A stretch of 64,000 nucleotides of DNA. It comes from Anaerolineae bacterium (GTDB lineage: Bacteria > Chloroflexota > Anaerolineae > DUEN01). Under the pieces are notes generated by a model, which was not told the origin of the DNA, made no database searches, and saw only the letters and a list, made by a program, of their open reading frames with translations. The stretch's first letter is position 1. Each line of letters opens with the position of its first letter. The stretch spans positions 124,001 to 188,000 of the forward strand of contig JANXBS010000005.1 in NCBI GenBank assembly GCA_025060615.1, written 5' to 3'. The translations under genes and the position numbers were made by a program. Positions 9,295 through 17,948 of this stretch are shown here, in pieces.

Positions 9295-9511
9295 TCACTT
9301 TGGATCCATCCAGATCGCGGTATCCACCGTCACCGCGCCAACGCGCACAAAAGTTCGCACGTCTATCGGTCGATGTGCCCCGCCAGCGCCGATCAGGGGC
9401 AAGCCCACTTTGGCATACCCCCTGCTCCGGCGCAGCCCAGGCTAGCGGCGCCACGGTAGGCCCATAGAGCCACTCCTGCACTGGCGTACCATCCCCGCTA
9501 ACACGAAACCA
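9295..9511 (-). pseudogene. Decayed C-terminal fragment of a dihydroorotate dehydrogenase-like gene
   Basis: In one frame the minus strand reads LYGPTVAPLA (from about 9468), and after a one-base shift near 9420 it reads GLPLIGAGG, then VRVGAVTVDTAIWMDP and a stop at 9295-9297. These match, in order, the closing FMN-binding blocks of dihydroorotate dehydrogenase (SGP..P.AL, IPIIG.GGI, GA.AV..GTA...P). The intervening frameshift and the TAG at 9512-9514 argue for a dead gene. The upstream part of such a gene is not recognisable. Confidence 0.45.
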
Positions 9512-9835
9512 CTAAGCACCTCCGCTATCCGGAGCAGTGGCAAGCCGAAACGCAGTTGAAGCCCAATAGGAGCCGTGACCCAGATGCTGTACCAGGATAA
9601 GTCCAACGAGCACACCCTCTAGGATACCCTCGGGCTGCACTGTAAGCCAAGTCAGCCCGCGGTCGTGGGCGTCTAGTAACCAGAGTGCCAGTTGCCGAGA
9701 CGCGATCATGGCAGGAAATCGAACACGCTGCAGGTAGGGATCCCAGATGTCGAAGGAGGGGGTACAACGCACTAGAAAGAACCACCCTGGACCGCAAATA
9801 GGATTGGGGTCCAGACCTCTCAAATAAAACAACAA
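9512..9835 (-). CDS. Doubtful small open frame, 107 residues
   Basis: The frame starts at TTG 9835, has no clear ribosome site and encodes a Leu/Trp-rich sequence with no known motif. It reads into the dihydroorotate-dehydrogenase-like remnant in the same frame, separated from it only by the TAG at 9512, so it may be part of the same decayed gene. Codon use looks plausible, but expression is uncertain. Confidence 0.25.
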   Translation of the reverse strand: MLFYLRGLDPNPICGPGWFFLVRCTPSFDIWDPYLQRVRFPAMIASRQLALWLLDAHDRGLTWLTVQPEGILEGVLVGLILVQHLGHGSYWASTAFRLATAPDSGGA

Positions 9836-9896
9836 GCCAGGGCCGAACAGCTAACGGCTCTCGATTCAGCCCTGTGTGATTTTCACTGATGCGTTC

Positions 9897-10598
9897 TCAG
9901 TACTCTTCAGCCACGTTGCGCAAGCCTTCCGGATCAAGGATGACGACACGTCCACGTTCGGTGGTGATCAATCCCTGCTTGCGAAACCGGCTCATGACGC
10001 GAATAGCCGTTTCCACCGTTGTGCCCGTCATATCTGCGATATCCTGCCTGGTTAGAGGCAGATCAATTACCAAGCCATTAGAGTTGCGTTGGGCCGTCGC
10101 GGCAGCCAATTTGAGCAGCATCCGGGCAATGCGCCGTTCCACACGCTCGACGGCGAGGCTGTGAATCAGGTCATTGGCGTTGCGCAAACGTCGGCTTAGC
10201 TCGCTGATCACAGCGAGTGCCACGCTAGGATACTTTTCCAAGAGGCGAAAGAAATCAGGGCGAGAGATAGCCACCACGGCTACATCCTCCATCGCCTGCG
10301 CGCTAGCACTATAGGGTGCGCCGTCGAACACAGCCATCTCGCCGAACATATGGCCTGGGCCGATTACGTCTAAAACGATGTCTCGCCCCTCTTCAGAATG
10401 GCGCAAGAGCTTTACCTGGCCAATCCAGACGATATAGAGAGCCTCAGGGGGATCACCGGCGTGGAAAATATAAGCATCCTTGGGATAGCAGCGGCCGATC
10501 AACATGTCCGCCACGCTCTCCCAATCCTGTGGGGTTAAGGACAAAAATAACGGCACAGATTTGACGATCTGCACCATGTTTAGATGTAGCTTATCCAT
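9897..10598 (-). CDS. Crp/Fnr-family transcription regulator
   Basis: The 233-residue protein has an N-terminal cyclic-nucleotide-binding-like beta-roll (about 15-130, with GDPPEALYIVWIGQVKLLR and GHMFGEMAVFDGAPYS), a dimer helix (about 130-160) and a C-terminal winged helix (about 160-225, LTRQDIADMTGTTVETAIRV). The GEMAVF-type phosphate-binding cassette suggests a nucleotide ligand may bind. No Fnr-type N-terminal cysteine cluster is present. It lies just beyond the end of the late flagellar genes, but no binding site ties it to them. Confidence 0.85.
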   Translation of the reverse strand: MDKLHLNMVQIVKSVPLFLSLTPQDWESVADMLIGRCYPKDAYIFHAGDPPEALYIVWIGQVKLLRHSEEGRDIVLDVIGPGHMFGEMAVFDGAPYSASAQAMEDVAVVAISRPDFFRLLEKYPSVALAVISELSRRLRNANDLIHSLAVERVERRIARMLLKLAAATAQRNSNGLVIDLPLTRQDIADMTGTTVETAIRVMSRFRKQGLITTERGRVVILDPEGLRNVAEEY

Positions 10599-10665
10599 GC
10601 CCGCCCCCCATAGATTTAGAACAAGCGACGAAACTTTATCTTACCAATCCTTTTTAAGCAAATGG

Positions 10666-10694
10666 ATTATACCATGCTGGCCAGCCGGGGGCAA
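10666..10694 (-). promoter_or_regulatory. Sigma-70-type promoter of the Crp/Fnr gene
   Basis: On the minus strand TTGCCC, a 17-nt spacer and TATAAT precede the gene by about 68 nt. Confidence 0.55.
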
Positions 10695-10724
10695 CTCAAG
10701 CCGTTCTCCTAAACACTGACCATT

Positions 10725-10793
10725 GCAGAAGAAAAAGCCAGGAAATGTCTGTCTGGAATTCACATGTGGAGATAAAGGATGAGACTCTGGCTT
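10725..10793 (-). terminator. Possible terminator after flgL
   Basis: On the minus strand AAGCCAG pairs with CTGGCTT, which runs into TTTCTTCT. The loop is long (about 45 nt), so folding is uncertain. Its place 17 nt past the flgL stop fits the end of the flagellar operon. Confidence 0.25.
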
Positions 10794-10809
10794 GCGGAGC
10801 GGAGGTGTA

Positions 10810-11700
10810 TCAGCCAAGATAATCGAAGAGCGAGGGACCTAATAGCCGGGCACTGGCTGCTAGAATAGCCCGATACATCCGTTCCTCGAGATGGAGATCG
10901 AGCGAAGCCTTCGCCATGTCAGCGTCTTCGATCTGGCCAAGGAGGCCGCGCAAATTCACATCTAAGGCATCCAGACGGGATATGGTTTCATCCACCTGCC
11001 GAGCACGCGAGCCGATCACTGCCAGCGTTTCTAACGTAGTGTTCATCGCTTCTTCTAGCTCGCCGATGGAAACGCGAAGTCCCGCCGTGTCGCCGGCTCG
11101 AAGACGGCCATACAGGTCGCCAAGCGTAGCGAACATCTTTTGAAATAGCTGGTGATCACCGGGTACGTTCACCTGAATCCGGACTGTACCTTCTAGTTGA
11201 TGTTCCATCGGGCCACTATCGCCCCGATAGCTCACCTGAGGAGCGGGAGTCCAGGTAAGCTCGAATGGCTGGGTGGTCACCTTCCGCCCGGCGAAGAGGT
11301 AGAGCCCTCGATGATCGGAGTTGCCAATTTGCACCGCCTGCTCGATCAACTTGCCGACCTCAACAGCCCACACTTGAAACCCTTCCTGGGATTGAGCTGC
11401 CTCATTGGCCGCGTGTAGCGCGATGACACGGGCGCGCTCGGCCACCTGCTGTAGGCCCTTTAAGGCGACCTCTGTAGCGCTGAGCCAATCGTCCGTCAGG
11501 CTGAGATTGCGACGTGTGGCCTCTAACGCCTGGAGATGCGAGCGGATGCTCAGAGCGCGCTCAGCGCCTAAAGGATCGTCTTCCGGCTTTTGCAGCTTTT
11601 TTCCTGACGCAATAATTGACTGAATCTTCTGTAGCCGTTCAAAATAGCCTGCAATGCTCTGGCTGGCCTCTTCAATCAGACGCCTTTGGGTTACCCGCAT
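10810..11700 (-). CDS. flgL: Flagellar hook-filament junction protein FlgL
   Basis: The 296-residue protein has the flagellin-like coiled ends of HAP3: MRVTQRRLIEEASQS at the start and a C-terminal amphipathic helix (about 240-290). It carries the usual GLYLFAG.K..T.PF block near residues 137-150. FlgL joins the hook cap region to the filament after export through the flagellar type III apparatus. It is the last gene of the locus, 11 nt after flgK. Confidence 0.9.
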   Translation of the reverse strand: MRVTQRRLIEEASQSIAGYFERLQKIQSIIASGKKLQKPEDDPLGAERALSIRSHLQALEATRRNLSLTDDWLSATEVALKGLQQVAERARVIALHAANEAAQSQEGFQVWAVEVGKLIEQAVQIGNSDHRGLYLFAGRKVTTQPFELTWTPAPQVSYRGDSGPMEHQLEGTVRIQVNVPGDHQLFQKMFATLGDLYGRLRAGDTAGLRVSIGELEEAMNTTLETLAVIGSRARQVDETISRLDALDVNLRGLLGQIEDADMAKASLDLHLEERMYRAILAASARLLGPSLFDYLG

Positions 11701-11711
11701 CCCTCACCTCG

Positions 11712-13085
11712 CTATCGTCCCACGATGCCCGTGCCTTTGATCAGTTGTTCTAGCATCTCATCCATAGCTGTGATCACTCTGGCCGCCGCTTCGTATGCTC
11801 TTTGTGAAGCTATCAACTTCACAGCTTCCTCGTCTAGCGACACCCCCGAGATGGCATCGCGTCGTTCGTTGAGATACCGCAGGAGCACCGATTGGTTGCG
11901 AGCCTGCGCGTTAGCATGTTGCACGCCCAACCCCACCAGAGCGATCATGGTGCCGTAGTACGCGCCCAAGGTCGCGCCTTGAGGCGCCAGGGCCTGGCCG
12001 GCCAATCGAGCGATGTCAAGGGCATGACCTCCATCTCCGGGCGCGTCAGGGGCAGAGGCAGCGGCGATATTATTCACATCATCCATGATTGCCGCTGCCA
12101 CCTGGATGTCACTAGCATCTGTGCCGACGAAGAAATCCAACCCGGTAGCATTGTTGAGGCCATACCCGCTTCGATGCGCCGTATTGACCGCCGTGATCAA
12201 GGCACTTGCCAAATGGTTCAAGCGATCCATGTAAACAGGAATCTCCTCATCCCTCGCCTCTAATAGCCCTAACCACTGTCCCCCCAACACGCTCACCGGT
12301 GAGCCATCTTCGATCCAGACAGGCGGGATCGAAGTTTCATCGATCTGGTGCGCTCCCCGATCACTGACCAGCAAATGCCCGCCTAGGCTCACTGTTACCC
12401 CGCCATCTGGCCGGAAGGCTGTTGTAACCTTGACCATCCGCCCGAGCTCGATTAGAAGCCGATCCCTTTGATCTAGCAGGTCGTTGGGGGTTGTGCCAGC
12501 GATCATCCCCTGACGCACTTGGCGGTCCACGTCAGCGATGCGAACCGCTAAATCGTTCACCTGGCGGATAGTCTCCCGAACGCGCTGGCTGATTTCCTCA
12601 CGCAGCTGTAATAATTGTTGATAAATCCGCTGAATGAGTGCAGCCACTTGCCGCGCGAGCTCTCGCAGTTGAACGCGCAAGCTGAAGCTAGTCGGCTCTG
12701 TGCCCAAATCCTTCCAGGCGGCCCAAAAGCGGTCAAGGGTTGCTCCCAGCCCATTATCGCTTGGCTCGTGGAAGATGGCCTGTATCTGGCCCAGCACATT
12801 GCTCATAGCCTGCCAACGGGCCTCCTCGCCGGTCTCGCGACGGATCTGCTCCGTCAGAAAGGCCGAGGCGTAGCGCTGAATACCTGCCACTTGCACGCCT
12901 GCACGGATATATCCCTGCCCGGTTCGCTCCCCTGCCGGGATAGAAAGTGAAGTCAGCAATACTTCCTGCCGGGAATATCCCTCGGTGTTCACATTGGCGA
13001 TGTTGTGGTTAATCGTCTCCAGCGCGCGCTGATGGGCTTGTAAAGCACTGAGTCCAATCTGCAAGCCGAAAAAAGCAGACGTCAT
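11712..13085 (-). CDS. flgK: Flagellar hook-associated protein FlgK
   Basis: The protein has 457 residues. Its N-terminus (FFGLQIGLSALQAHQRALETINHNIANVNTEGYSRQ) carries the axial-protein motif of FlgK, and its C-terminus ends in the matching helical region (SVLLRYLNERRDAISGVSLDEEA). FlgK (HAP1) is the first junction protein on the hook. The start at 13085 gives the family N-terminus; the frame is open a little further upstream. It follows flgN by 35 nt and precedes flgL. Confidence 0.92.
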   Translation of the reverse strand: MTSAFFGLQIGLSALQAHQRALETINHNIANVNTEGYSRQEVLLTSLSIPAGERTGQGYIRAGVQVAGIQRYASAFLTEQIRRETGEEARWQAMSNVLGQIQAIFHEPSDNGLGATLDRFWAAWKDLGTEPTSFSLRVQLRELARQVAALIQRIYQQLLQLREEISQRVRETIRQVNDLAVRIADVDRQVRQGMIAGTTPNDLLDQRDRLLIELGRMVKVTTAFRPDGGVTVSLGGHLLVSDRGAHQIDETSIPPVWIEDGSPVSVLGGQWLGLLEARDEEIPVYMDRLNHLASALITAVNTAHRSGYGLNNATGLDFFVGTDASDIQVAAAIMDDVNNIAAASAPDAPGDGGHALDIARLAGQALAPQGATLGAYYGTMIALVGLGVQHANAQARNQSVLLRYLNERRDAISGVSLDEEAVKLIASQRAYEAAARVITAMDEMLEQLIKGTGIVGR

Positions 13086-13120
13086 CTCTTGTGAATCCTC
13101 CGGCGCACGCACTGTACACG

Positions 13121-13651
13121 TTACACCTGACGTTCTAAAAGATGGCCACCACCTGGTTGGGTGCTGAACTGTCCAGTTGGACCGTATAGCGTCCCCAAGG
13201 GCTCGTTACCAGCCAGGCGATGCCACAAAGCCCGCCTTAGCTCCAATTCCAACCGGACAAGCAGCCTGTTACACTGGTTAATCAACGTCAGCTCTTCCAA
13301 TCGCTGAGCGATAGACCTGGTCAGATGCACCAACTGATCGGCATCTGCCGGGCTCATTCGTCCGGCCACATCCATCACAGTCACAGAGGGAAAGGCCATC
13401 CCATACAGATCTGCCCATGCAATTAAGAGGGCCTTGCGATTCAACTCAATCCGATGTAACGCGGCCAAAGCTTTGAGCTGTTGTTGGCTGGTATATGTGA
13501 TCTGATCCGGCTGCATGGTTAGGAGCGCCCGTTGGGATTCCTGAGCCCATGCCAACAAAGAGGCACATGCCTCTGCCTCTGTCTGCAAGATATGCAGTAA
13601 TTGCTGCTCAACCTGGCTTTTGGATAGGGGGAGCGGCAGATCAGCGTCCAT
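13121..13651 (-). CDS. flgN: FlgN-family flagellar export chaperone
   Basis: The 176-residue, nearly all-helical protein lies between flgM and flgK, the usual place of flgN. The sequence has the weakly conserved FlgN pattern (leucines in long helices, a Gln/Ile/Thr-rich middle near residues 50-70 and an N-R-L-L segment near 125). FlgN keeps FlgK and FlgL soluble and brings them to the export gate. The call rests partly on position. Confidence 0.75.
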   Translation of the reverse strand: MDADLPLPLSKSQVEQQLLHILQTEAEACASLLAWAQESQRALLTMQPDQITYTSQQQLKALAALHRIELNRKALLIAWADLYGMAFPSVTVMDVAGRMSPADADQLVHLTRSIAQRLEELTLINQCNRLLVRLELELRRALWHRLAGNEPLGTLYGPTGQFSTQPGGGHLLERQV

Positions 13652-13656
13652 GGTCC

Positions 13657-13974
13657 TTACTCTGCGCCCAGGATGTCATGGCGCTGCCCTAACAGCCGGA
13701 TCACCAAGTTATCGAGCGGGATTTCGTACTTCCCCTCGGCGATCAATCGTTTGAGCTCAGCGACCCGCTCTCTGTGCATTTCTGGAGTAGCCATGGCTGC
13801 GGCTTTGGCTTTCTGCAGTAGCTGAGCTTCATCCGACAACGCGATCTCATCTCGTTCCAATCTCCCCGTTGGCTGCGCGTTCGGTGTCCATCGCTCGTCA
13901 ACCCGGGCGACCTGAGCTTGATAAGCCCGTGTTATCCCTGACGTCAGTTTGTCTGAAACGATCATCTCATTCAT
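13657..13974 (-). CDS. flgM: Anti-sigma-28 factor FlgM
   Basis: The 105-residue protein has the FlgM C-terminal sigma-28-binding region: DEIALSDEAQLLQKAKAA, then RVAELKRLIAEGKYEIPLDNLVIRLL (about 45-98). FlgM holds FliA inactive until the hook is finished and FlgM is exported. ATG 13974 is chosen because GGAGATGGAGAA precedes it. It lies next to flgN, as in many Gram-positive clusters. Confidence 0.9.
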   Translation of the reverse strand: MNEMIVSDKLTSGITRAYQAQVARVDERWTPNAQPTGRLERDEIALSDEAQLLQKAKAAAMATPEMHRERVAELKRLIAEGKYEIPLDNLVIRLLGQRHDILGAE

Positions 13975-14128
13975 TTCTCCATCTCCAGCCTCCCGCAAGG
14001 CTTGGACATTCCACAAGGGGATGGACTCTGATCATACCTGCAAGAGCTCTTATAAAAATGTATCGGCAGGATCTCAAGATTTGTTCAGTCTTGATCTCCG
14101 AGCCTGAGATAAAGGTTCTGGACGCAAC

Positions 14129-14890
14129 TCACACCCGCAACTCAAGCGCCAGCTTATGCATATGATCGGTCATTTGCAACATGCGCAGGGCGAGGCTATA
14201 CGCTCGCTGAACACTCACTAAGGCCGTCATCTCTGCGCTCAGGTCCACATTCGACCTCTCCAAGGCCCTTGCGACGATTTCCGCGTAGCCAGGGGAGCCA
14301 GCTCGAGCCACCTGAGCCGGTCCTGAAGCCGCCGTCGGTATGTACCGATTGGCTCCCACCATCAATAGCCCTTCTGGATTGGCGAAACGAGCCAGCTCTA
14401 GGACCCCTATCTGTTGTACCTGCCCGTTTACTTGAGCCAGCACTGCACCATTCCGATCCACATACACCTCACGGGTGTCAGCCGGGATGACAATCGGTGG
14501 CAACACCCACATCCCGTCAGCCGTGACCAATCGCCCGGTTTGATCGGTACGAAATGAGCCGCTACGGGTATAGGCAATTGTCCCATCCGGCTGCTGGATC
14601 TGGAAAAAGCCTGGCCCGTCTAGCGCCAGGTCCCAAGTCTGCCCTGTCGTCTCAATGGTTCCCTGCTGAAAAAGTCGGCGCGTGGCAGCTAGATAGGTGC
14701 CGCCGGGTAACCATCTTTCTAACGCTCGCTCAGCGCCGGGCAGCACTTCATCCTCCGTGATCGCTTGCGAGCGCTTGTACCCTGCGGTCTGCAGATTGGC
14801 AATGTTGTGGCTGATCACCTCCAACTCTCGCTCGCGAGCATATAGCCCGCTGTATGTGATCTGAAAGAGCGACGCAATGGTCAGGCTCAT
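14129..14890 (-). CDS. flgG: Flagellar distal-rod/hook-basal-body protein FlgG
   Basis: The 253-residue protein has the N-terminal rod motif (ISHNIANLQTAGYKRSQ, about 27-43), the central FlgG/FlgF/FlgE beta domain (ALDGPGFFQIQQPDG, TRSGSFRTDQTGRLVTADG) and the C-terminal helix (SNVDLSAEMTALVSVQRAY). ATG 14890 follows GGAGGAAG. FlgG forms the distal rod. FlgF and FlgG are close homologues; this is named FlgG by its order after the FlgF-like gene, which is not proof. Confidence 0.85.
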   Translation of the reverse strand: MSLTIASLFQITYSGLYARERELEVISHNIANLQTAGYKRSQAITEDEVLPGAERALERWLPGGTYLAATRRLFQQGTIETTGQTWDLALDGPGFFQIQQPDGTIAYTRSGSFRTDQTGRLVTADGMWVLPPIVIPADTREVYVDRNGAVLAQVNGQVQQIGVLELARFANPEGLLMVGANRYIPTAASGPAQVARAGSPGYAEIVARALERSNVDLSAEMTALVSVQRAYSLALRMLQMTDHMHKLALELRV

Positions 14891-15007
14891 GACAACTTCC
14901 TCCGTGGCATCTGAATCTCTTACCTCGTCTTTGGTCCCATCCAATAGGCTTAGGAACCAAGATTGGCAGGTAAAAAGGCAGAATGTTTCTGGAAGGATAA
15001 GACCTCC

Positions 15008-15026
15008 CTCCAGGCCTCACCTGGAG
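15008..15026 (-). other. Stem-loop between flgF and flgG
   Basis: CTCCAGG and CCTGGAG pair over 7 bp around a 5-nt loop in the 200-nt space upstream of flgG. No T-run follows, so it is not a terminator. It may affect mRNA stability. No clear promoter was found in this gap. Confidence 0.3.
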
Positions 15027-15090
15027 AGCAGAGGATTCCTGGTCTTCCTAAACCTGATGCGCATAGGATATTAGGCTCCTTGTGTTCCCC

Positions 15091-15828
15091 TTAACGGCCC
15101 AAATCCATCAAACGCGCCAGCATCTCATCCTGTATTTTGAGCAGTTTCTGTGCGGACTCGTACGACTTCAGAGCCGTCATCATAGTGATCAACGTGGCGG
15201 TCACATCCACATTGGCGCGCTCCAGATAACCCTGATGTATAGTGACTTGTCCCACTGGCACCGGCTGCGGGTCCTGGCCGATGAACAATCCCTGTCCCGC
15301 CCGCTGAAGCATCTCCGGCCCAGCGAAGCGCACCAGAGCCAGCCTAGCCACGCGGGTCTGTCCGGACCAGATGGTACCACTCCTGTCTATCGTCAGATCG
15401 CCTTCCGGCAACTGAATCGGTCCATCCTCGCCCAGCACGCGGTAGCCATGACTAGTCACCAGGTAGCCAGCCGCGTCGCGCCCGAAGTTGCCGTTACGTG
15501 TGTATCGCTCGCCGTCTGAGGTTTGCACGCGGAAGAAAGCATCGCCGCTGATGGCCAACGATAACGGGTTCTCGTTCGGCTCCAGCGCTCCTTGCGACAG
15601 ATCCAGGCGGTCCTCTCCCTGATATACACCGACGCCTACAGGGCCCACCGTAGCTGCGATGACGCCACCTTCTGCGCGCGCCGTCAGGAGATCGCCAGCC
15701 GGCGTCAGAATAGGCACTTCCTGCTTGAAGGCTGGCGTATGAATGTTCATTAGGTTATTCGACAGCCGGCCTTGTAACTCCAGCATAGCTCGCATACCCA
15801 ACGCCACCGCATATATTCCTCGATTCAT
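15091..15828 (-). CDS. flgF: Flagellar proximal-rod protein FlgF (FlgF/FlgG family)
   Basis: The 245-residue protein starts MNRGIYAVALGM, the family start, after GGAGGATAGCTCG. The usual NNLANVNTPGFK is altered to NNLMNIHTPAFK. The middle contains LAISGDAFFRVQTSDG and TRNGNFGRDAAGYLVTSHG; the C-terminus has ERANVDVTATLITMMTALKSYE. The ATG overlaps the stop of the RskA-like gene by 4 nt. Which of this and the next gene is FlgF cannot be settled without alignment. Confidence 0.82.
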   Translation of the reverse strand: MNRGIYAVALGMRAMLELQGRLSNNLMNIHTPAFKQEVPILTPAGDLLTARAEGGVIAATVGPVGVGVYQGEDRLDLSQGALEPNENPLSLAISGDAFFRVQTSDGERYTRNGNFGRDAAGYLVTSHGYRVLGEDGPIQLPEGDLTIDRSGTIWSGQTRVARLALVRFAGPEMLQRAGQGLFIGQDPQPVPVGQVTIHQGYLERANVDVTATLITMMTALKSYESAQKLLKIQDEMLARLMDLGR

Positions 15829-16553
15829 CGAGCTATCCTCCGACGCACGTACCATGCTGCAACAGCCACCACGCCTACTATCAGCAGAAGTTGCAGAGAT
15901 AAGCTCGCCTCACCATAGACCTCACGCGTCCCTCCTGTGACTGGTAGGAACTCTGGTCTGGGGCCATCGCCCCCTGCCCATCGGCCAGCCGACGGCCCAG
16001 CAGCTGGCTGCAATAGCGCTTCCTTGGCCAACTGCATGTTGGGGAAGCGTCCTATCAACGCCCGCTTTTCGCTAGGAGCGGGGTCTGGATCTGGTGATGA
16101 TTCCACCGTGATCCACATTGCCCGATACTCGGTGTAGGGCAGATCGTCCAGAAGGATGTGAAGTTCACCTTTCCCACCATTATCGCTATTGAACACTCCT
16201 ATGGAGATGAACTCGCCAGTGTCAGCGCGTTCCAGCCACACCTGATAGTGCTCATCCTTCAAGCGCGGCAGCCCTTTTGTCTCCAGGTGAACCTCTCCTT
16301 CGCCCACAGCCACCAAGGCATGTCCGGTCGCCCACGATGGACCCCAGTTAGAGATTCCTGGAATGTGGTTCAGAAATATATCTACCGGCGCGCCATTAGC
16401 CTGCACGACAGCCATAAAGACGGAAAGCATCAGTACTACGGCTACGCCTATGGCGATGGCTGCCCCAAAATATAGGCGCACCATCTGAATTCTGTCCTCC
16501 TCGTTCGGCCGTCCATCTGGATAAAGACTGGCAATGGTGAACTGAAAACCCAT
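15825..16553 (-). CDS. RskA-type extracellular domain protein with LPVTGG C-terminal signal
   Basis: This 242-residue protein has a membrane helix at about 27-50, an outside domain matching the C-terminal part of RskA anti-sigma factors (GLPRLKDEHYQVWL, then SIGVFNSD, to about 170), then LPVTGG at 203-208, a second hydrophobic segment (217-234) and an RRR tail. The end matches an LPxTG sorting signal. The N-terminal zinc anti-sigma domain of true RskA is absent, so it is probably not a complete anti-sigma factor. Its stop overlaps the flgF start (ATGA), so it is part of the flagellar transcript. Role unknown. Confidence 0.7.
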   Translation of the reverse strand: MGFQFTIASLYPDGRPNEEDRIQMVRLYFGAAIAIGVAVVLMLSVFMAVVQANGAPVDIFLNHIPGISNWGPSWATGHALVAVGEGEVHLETKGLPRLKDEHYQVWLERADTGEFISIGVFNSDNGGKGELHILLDDLPYTEYRAMWITVESSPDPDPAPSEKRALIGRFPNMQLAKEALLQPAAGPSAGRWAGGDGPRPEFLPVTGGTREVYGEASLSLQLLLIVGVVAVAAWYVRRRIAR

Positions 16554-16563
16554 AGCGTTTCTC

Positions 16564-17091
16564 CTACGCTGATGTGTTCAGTCTCATGATGATTTCCTCT
16601 TGCGACAGGCGAGTCTGTCGAGCGATCTCGACTACATTTATCCCTTGAGAGGCCAGAAACCGAACTTGACGGTTCACCTCAGAGGGCTCTTCGGTTCTCG
16701 TGGCCTGGCTAATCACTTTAGCCGACAGCCTTTGATCCTCCATGGCGATGACAGGGCAAGCCATCTCGGCTGTGACAGAAGCATCTGGGGCGGGCTCATC
16801 AGTTGAGACCGAGTCTTTCGCGCGTTTGGCCTCAGGCATCTGCGAGCCATCGGTGATGTTTTCCGCCCTTGCAATGAGAGCCAATAGCTCCTCTCGTCTT
16901 CGGCTCAGATGAGCGCTGATCTGCTGCGCAGTTCGCGTCAAATCCTCAGACAGCTCGGTGACTTGCTCTTCCCAGAGCGCCAACGGTCCCTCTGCCTCGA
17001 TAGTTTGCCATATCTTTCGAGCCAAGCATACGGCATATAGAGCCATCCCTATGGCTAGGAAGCTAAGAAACAGGCTCAGCGGTTCGAACAT
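16564..17091 (-). CDS. SwrB/YlxL-like single-pass membrane protein
   Basis: The 175-residue protein has one N-terminal membrane helix (about 5-25), a coiled coil (about 35-75), a poorly conserved acidic stretch and a C-terminal helix-turn-helix-like end (VNRQVRFLASQGINVVEIARQTRLSQEEI). This layout and its place right after fliA fit the SwrB/DUF2802-type proteins that help activate the flagellar export gate in Bacillus. ATG 17091 follows GGAGGAGCT. The gene overlaps the end of fliA by 29 nt. Confidence 0.65.
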   Translation of the reverse strand: MFEPLSLFLSFLAIGMALYAVCLARKIWQTIEAEGPLALWEEQVTELSEDLTRTAQQISAHLSRRREELLALIARAENITDGSQMPEAKRAKDSVSTDEPAPDASVTAEMACPVIAMEDQRLSAKVISQATRTEEPSEVNRQVRFLASQGINVVEIARQTRLSQEEIIMRLNTSA

Positions 17092-17920
17092 AGCTCCTCC
17101 CACGTCCTTTTCCATATGAAGCCCCGTTAGCACACAGGCTTGCCCGCAAGTAGAGGATGATCTTAGCGTGTAACTGGCACACCCTCGCCTGTGACAAATC
17201 AAGCACCTCACCGATCTCCCGCATCGTCAAACCTTCGTAGTAGTAAAGGGACAATAATAATTGCTCGCGCTGTGGGAGTCGCAACAGCGCCTCTTTCAAT
17301 GCCTGCCGCAATTCCTCTTCTTCGATCTGCTCAAGCAGCTCATCTTCAACGGGATCCTTTAGGAGGTCTGCTAAAGCCACTGGGGGTTCTCCCTTGAAAA
17401 TGGCGAGCGGGGCATCCAACGACAAGATAACGAACCCGGCTTCGATCAGAGCCTGCTCATAAGCAGCCTGTCCCATGCCAGTATACGATATCACCTCTTC
17501 GTCCGTGGGGATACGTCCTAATCGCTGTTGTAGACTCTCTATGGCCTTACGAACCTGGTTCACGCGCTGACGGGCCAAGCGCGGCAATGGATCTAGCGAA
17601 CGCAACGCGTCCAGGATGCTGCCGCGAATCCGGCTAATCGCGAAGGTTTCAAAGCGATAGCCCCGCTCTGGTTCGAACCGCTCAATGGCCTCAATGAGGC
17701 CAATGATCCCATATCCGATCAGGTCTTCCTCGTCCACGCCGTTTAACGGTTGCACTCCCATGCGCCCGACGACTCGTCGCACTAAAGAGACATAGCTCAG
17801 GATCAACTGCTCGCGCGCCGCGGCATCCCGGGTCGCTCGATATCTAGCCCAGAGCTGGTCGAGATGTTTCTTTGAGCCGTCTGGCTCTCGCTGGCGCGGC
17901 AACCGCTTTGTCCCAGTCAT
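17063..17920 (-). CDS. fliA: Flagellar sigma factor sigma-28 (FliA/WhiG family)
   Basis: The 285-residue protein has sigma regions 2 (ERFEPERGYRFETFAISRIRGSILDALR, about 81-108), 3 (about 115-150) and 4 (LPQREQLLLSLYYYEGLTMREIGEVLDLSQARVCQLHAK, about 215-255). The RIRGSILDALR sequence is typical of FliA/SigD. It recruits RNA polymerase to late flagellar genes and is held by FlgM. No clear sigma-28 promoter was found in this window, so its targets (for example flagellin) may lie elsewhere. Confidence 0.92.
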   Translation of the reverse strand: MTGTKRLPRQREPDGSKKHLDQLWARYRATRDAAAREQLILSYVSLVRRVVGRMGVQPLNGVDEEDLIGYGIIGLIEAIERFEPERGYRFETFAISRIRGSILDALRSLDPLPRLARQRVNQVRKAIESLQQRLGRIPTDEEVISYTGMGQAAYEQALIEAGFVILSLDAPLAIFKGEPPVALADLLKDPVEDELLEQIEEEELRQALKEALLRLPQREQLLLSLYYYEGLTMREIGEVLDLSQARVCQLHAKIILYLRASLCANGASYGKGRGRSYVRTAEPVS

Positions 17921-17948
17921 GGGTCAGTCCCTGCCATATCCCATGGAC

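Noticed and set aside
10631-10638. AAACTTTA, the reverse of the sigma-28 -35 box TAAAGTTT
   Set aside because: No GCCGATAA-like -10 follows at 11 nt, and the gene downstream is a Crp/Fnr regulator with its own TATAAT promoter.
14970-14974. Single TTTAC upstream of flgG
   Set aside because: No further repeat at 11-bp steps, and the spacing to a -10-like hexamer is off by one; likely chance.
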